Below, piece by piece: positions 61,636-64,000 of a stretch of DNA of 64,000 nt. The notes under the pieces were generated by a model. The model ran no database searches and was not told the DNA's origin. It saw only the letters and a program-made list of their open reading frames with translations. Position numbers and translations under genes: made by a program. Each line of letters begins with the position of its first letter. Positions within the stretch are counted from its first letter, which is position 1. Source of the stretch: Candidatus Kryptoniota bacterium (GTDB lineage Bacteria > Bacteroidota > Ignavibacteria > Kryptoniales > JAKASW01); the NCBI GenBank assembly GCA_024641705.1, contig JAHECO010000002.1:134282-198281 (forward strand), read 5' to 3'.

Positions 61636-62550
61636 ATGGAAAAGAAGACACACGTAATCATCGCCTCGATAATTCTTTCGATACTAACCTGGCTGTCGGT
61701 ATCGATGAACAACCAATACTCCGTGCCTGTGCGTATACCGTTCAGGGTCAGTAATCTATCCAACGGCATTTCACTGGCAAGCCCGGTTCCACGGTTTATA
61801 GTTGTGAGGGTCCGCGGTACGGGCTGGCAGGTCGCGTCGTCGTACCTTTCTACGACTGCGAGCATCGATTTCGACGCCTCAACCCTCACCAAGAAACAGG
61901 TCATCCTCACGAGTCGCGATCTCGGCTATTCGCTTGACGTAGGCTCCTCCGCTGAAGTTCTGGGATTTGAACCCGACACTGTCCTTATCACCATCGACTC
62001 GACGATATCCAAGAAGGTGCCAGTAATAGCAAACATCGACATCTTGCCGCGTGACGGGTTCATGATCGTCGGTCCCCCCACCGTCGATCCGGACTCGGTG
62101 ACCGTGACCGGAGCAAGGAGGCTTCTCAACGGAATCCATGGCTGGACCACGCAGTTGCGCAAGTTCGAAAAGATCATAAATGAGGTCAATACCACTATCC
62201 CGCTTTCCGACACTCTCAGCGGGATAGTTTCCGTCGATGCGAGAGAGGCGGATGTCAGGGTGGATGTCGAGCAGGTGGCCGACAACACATACAAGGGAAT
62301 ACCTGTCAGCGTAATCGACAACTTCGATTCCACCAGGATCATCCTTCTCCCGCCGACCGTCGACGTTACCGTCAGGGGCGGGATAAACGACATGGCGGAT
62401 GTTACACCCGATTCGTTCAACGTACACATAAACTTTCATCGTCTTACCCGATCAGGCTCCAATTATTTCCGCCCGACCGTCGTGGCCCCGGCACAGCTGC
62501 AGGTCATATCGGTGAAGCCGGACAGCATAGAGTTTATCATCCGGAAGTAG
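61636..62550 (+). CDS. YbbR-domain protein
   Basis: The 304-residue protein has an N-terminal membrane anchor (HVIIASIILSILTWLSVSMN) and a beta-rich exterior with YbbR-type repeats: PVRIPFRVSNLSNGISLASP, TISKKVPVIANIDILPRDGF and IVGPPTVDPDSVTVTGARRL. In Firmicutes, CdaR with YbbR repeats regulates the diadenylate cyclase CdaA. No cdaA is in this window, so its partner is unknown. It starts at ATG 61636, upstream of hisG by ~50 bases. Confidence 0.88.
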   Translation: MEKKTHVIIASIILSILTWLSVSMNNQYSVPVRIPFRVSNLSNGISLASPVPRFIVVRVRGTGWQVASSYLSTTASIDFDASTLTKKQVILTSRDLGYSLDVGSSAEVLGFEPDTVLITIDSTISKKVPVIANIDILPRDGFMIVGPPTVDPDSVTVTGARRLLNGIHGWTTQLRKFEKIINEVNTTIPLSDTLSGIVSVDAREADVRVDVEQVADNTYKGIPVSVIDNFDSTRIILLPPTVDVTVRGGINDMADVTPDSFNVHINFHRLTRSGSNYFRPTVVAPAQLQVISVKPDSIEFIIRK

Positions 62551-62601
62551 CGGCACAACTCTTCCGACCATCCAAAAGCACTCATTCAGGAGCAATACCA
62601 G

Positions 62602-63483
62602 ATGCCCAACAATAAAGTTTTGAAACTCGGATTGCCGAAGGGCAGTCTTCAGGAATCGACCCTTTCACTGTTTCAAAAGGCCGGATACAACATCTCCGTG
62701 TCGTCCAGAAGCTACTTCCCAAACGTTGAGGACGACGAGTTGAAGATCATGCTTGTCCGTGCGCAGGAGATGGCCAGGTACGTAGAGCTCGGAACGTTCG
62801 ATGCCGGACTGACGGGAAAGGACTGGATAATCGAAACCAACAGCGATGTCACTGAAATTGCCGAGCTGGTGTACGCCAAGCAGAGCATGCGCCCGGTGAG
62901 ATGGGTACTGGCGGTCCAGGAAGATTCGCCTTTCAAGACGGTGAAGGACCTCCAGGGGAAACGAATTTCCACCGAGGTCGTGAATATTACGAAGCAGTAC
63001 TTGCAACGACATGGTGTCGATGCATCGGTAGAGTTTTCCTGGGGCGCGACCGAGGTCAAAGTGCCGGAGCTTGCGGACGCTATCGTGGAGGTCACCGAGA
63101 CGGGGAGCTCACTGCGCGCCAACCACCTCCGGATCATCGACACGGTTCTCCAGTCTTCGACGCGATTCATCGCCAACAATGAATCGTACAAGGACAAATG
63201 GAAGAAAGAGAAGATCGACACGATCGCGCTTCTCCTGAAAGGTGCGATCGCCGCGGAGGGCAAAGTCGGACTCAAGATGAACATCAGGAAAGCCGACTTG
63301 CCGAAGGTTATCGGGATAATCCCCGCCCTGAGGAAACCTACCGTCTCCCCGCTCTATGACGACGAGTGGGTGGCGATCGAGACTATCATCGAGGAGAAGA
63401 TCGTCAGGATAATCGTCCCAGAACTCAAGCGCAACGGCGCGGAGGGGATAATAGAGTATCCGTTGAATAAGATTGTGCAGTGA
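62602..63483 (+). CDS. hisG: ATP phosphoribosyltransferase, long form
   Basis: The 293-residue enzyme does the first step of histidine synthesis. It has [20 protein letters not shown], the [20 protein letters not shown] segment (about 68-90), the PRPP-loop-like stretch ending [17 protein letters not shown] and a C-terminal regulatory domain (about 215-293). This is the long, hexameric type inhibited by histidine, which needs no HisZ. It begins [10 protein letters not shown] behind an AGGAG site. No other his gene is in the window. Confidence 0.96.
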   Translation: MPNNKVLKLGLPKGSLQESTLSLFQKAGYNISVSSRSYFPNVEDDELKIMLVRAQEMARYVELGTFDAGLTGKDWIIETNSDVTEIAELVYAKQSMRPVRWVLAVQEDSPFKTVKDLQGKRISTEVVNITKQYLQRHGVDASVEFSWGATEVKVPELADAIVEVTETGSSLRANHLRIIDTVLQSSTRFIANNESYKDKWKKEKIDTIALLLKGAIAAEGKVGLKMNIRKADLPKVIGIIPALRKPTVSPLYDDEWVAIETIIEEKIVRIIVPELKRNGAEGIIEYPLNKIVQ

Positions 63484-63497
63484 TTGAGACTACGAAA

Positions 63498-63540
63498 CGA
63501 TGGAGTGGAGGATGGAATATTGGAATGATGGATTCTTGGG
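63498..63540. repeat. Purine-rich GGAAT repeat block 3
   Basis: ATGGAGTGGAGGATGGAATATTGGAATGATGG-like text (shown in parts: GGATGGAATATTGG, AATGATGGATTC) recurs between hisG and dus. It matches the blocks at 23936 and 24497. Confidence 0.6.
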
Positions 63541-63546
63541 TTGCCG

Positions 63547-63588
63547 AAGCTGTGAGGGAGTTCGTGCAAGCTGTGAGGGAGTTGCGCT
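63547..63588. repeat. 21-base tandem repeat
   Basis: AAGCTGTGAGGGAGTT at 63547-63562 is repeated at 63568-63583 (period 21) in the hisG-dus gap, directly after the GGAAT block. The unit is a multiple of three, but no gene is apparent. Confidence 0.6.
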
Positions 63589-63663
63589 CCCGAACGCATC
63601 AGGCCCACACGACGAACCATGAGGCAGGATTGCATTCTCAACTATCTGAAGCCAAATTAACGC

Positions 63664-64000
63664 ATGAAGATCAATCTCGGTAAATATGAGCTGGAAAAGC
63701 CGGTCGCGCTGGCTCCGATGGAGGACGTTACCGATCTGGGGTTCCGGCTCGTCTGCAAGGAGTTCGGCGCGGACGTGGTATATACCGAGTTCATCAGCTC
63801 CGAAGGGCTTATCAGGTCGGCAAGGAAGAGCACGCAGAAACTTGTGACAGACGAGAAAGAGCGGCCGGTCGGGATACAGATATTCGGCGGGGATCCGAAC
63901 GTGATGGCGGAGGCTGCAAGGATGGCGGAAGATGCGGGGCCCGATTTTATCGACATAAACGCCGGCTGCTGGGTGCCGAAAGTTGCGCAGCGCGGAGCGG
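63664..64000 (+). CDS. tRNA-dihydrouridine synthase, C-terminus cut by window edge
   Basis: The frame from ATG 63664 runs off the right edge after 112 codons. It opens MKINLGKYELEKPVALAPME and shows the Dus FMN-binding TIM-barrel signatures APMEDVTDLGFRLVCKEFGA, ERPVGIQIFGGDPNVMAEAA and FIDINAGCWVPKVAQRGA (catalytic Cys region NAGC). It reduces uridine to dihydrouridine in tRNA D-loops. DusB type is likely, but the clade cannot be fixed without the rest. Confidence 0.93.
   Translation, partial: MKINLGKYELEKPVALAPMEDVTDLGFRLVCKEFGADVVYTEFISSEGLIRSARKSTQKLVTDEKERPVGIQIFGGDPNVMAEAARMAEDAGPDFIDINAGCWVPKVAQRGA

Noticed and set aside
63480-63683. 67-codon plus-strand frame in the hisG-dus gap
   Set aside because: It consists of the repeat block and the 21-base tandem repeat, overlaps the dus start and has no ribosome binding site.

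Overview
This 64 kb window comes from the chromosome of a bacterium of the Bacteroidota/Chlorobiota/Ignavibacteria side of the FCB group. The main evidence is two very large secreted proteins ending in a type IX secretion (T9SS, type A) sorting domain with the YPNPFNP signature. A DUF4296-type lipoprotein, a DUF2851 protein, a Bacteroidota-style RecQ and many NADH dehydrogenase and ETF genes agree with this. Most of the window is core housekeeping DNA in tight minus-strand operons. I see no CRISPR array, insertion sequence, prophage or rRNA operon. Both ends cut a gene: rplJ at the left and a dus gene at the right.

Layout. 1-3.5 kb: tRNA-Thr, tRNA-Tyr, tRNA-Gly, tRNA-Thr, rpmG, tRNA-Trp, secE, nusG, rplK, rplA, rplJ on the minus strand, with a good promoter upstream; tuf, often found in such clusters, is absent. 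3.7-12.6 kb: two giant T9SS cargo proteins. One carries cohesin-like, Ig-like and FN3 modules; the other is a seven-fold repeated beta-helix with a dockerin and a cohesin. 13-19 kb: recQ (plus), convergent with dut, polysaccharide deacetylase, AI-2E exporter-family protein, rsmI and DUF4296 lipoprotein. 19-24 kb: nuoABCDEF, with a repeated palindromic element in two of its gaps and no nuoG-N. 24-29 kb: a plus-strand accessory island (EthD protein, crotonase with a C-terminal zinc ribbon, amino-acid permease, Sel1-repeat protein), whose first gene is flanked by purine-rich GGAAT-type repeats.

29-36.5 kb: envelope genes (gluzincin/beta-propeller/Omp85-like barrel fusion, metallo-beta-lactamase fold hydrolase, gamma carbonic anhydrase-like protein, DUF3108, CtpA protease). 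36.6-41 kb: rsmG, lysS, GH57 glucanotransferase. 41-46.3 kb: NlpC/P60 peptidase, HNH protein, trpS (with an Fe-S type Cys cluster), scpA, scpB, rRNA pseudouridine synthase. 46.5-50.3 kb (plus): small membrane protein, etfB, etfA, BFN-UVR protein, TPR protein. 50.3-61.2 kb: one eleven-gene minus-strand run, purN-purH-mreB-mreC-mreD-mrdA-rodA-dcd-pyrF-hypothetical-DUF2851, joining purine and pyrimidine synthesis to rod-shape determination. 61.6-64 kb (plus): YbbR protein, hisG, dus (partial).

The genes fit a rod-shaped, respiring heterotroph with complex I, ETF-linked redox, alpha-glucan turnover and surface protein display by T9SS. The strongest candidates for something unusual are the paired cohesin and dockerin/cohesin T9SS proteins, the protease-propeller-barrel fusion, the zinc-ribbon crotonase, and the HNH gene with no canonical start codon lying in frame behind the NlpC/P60 stop. 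All functional statements rest on reading the translated sequence by eye; no database search was run.
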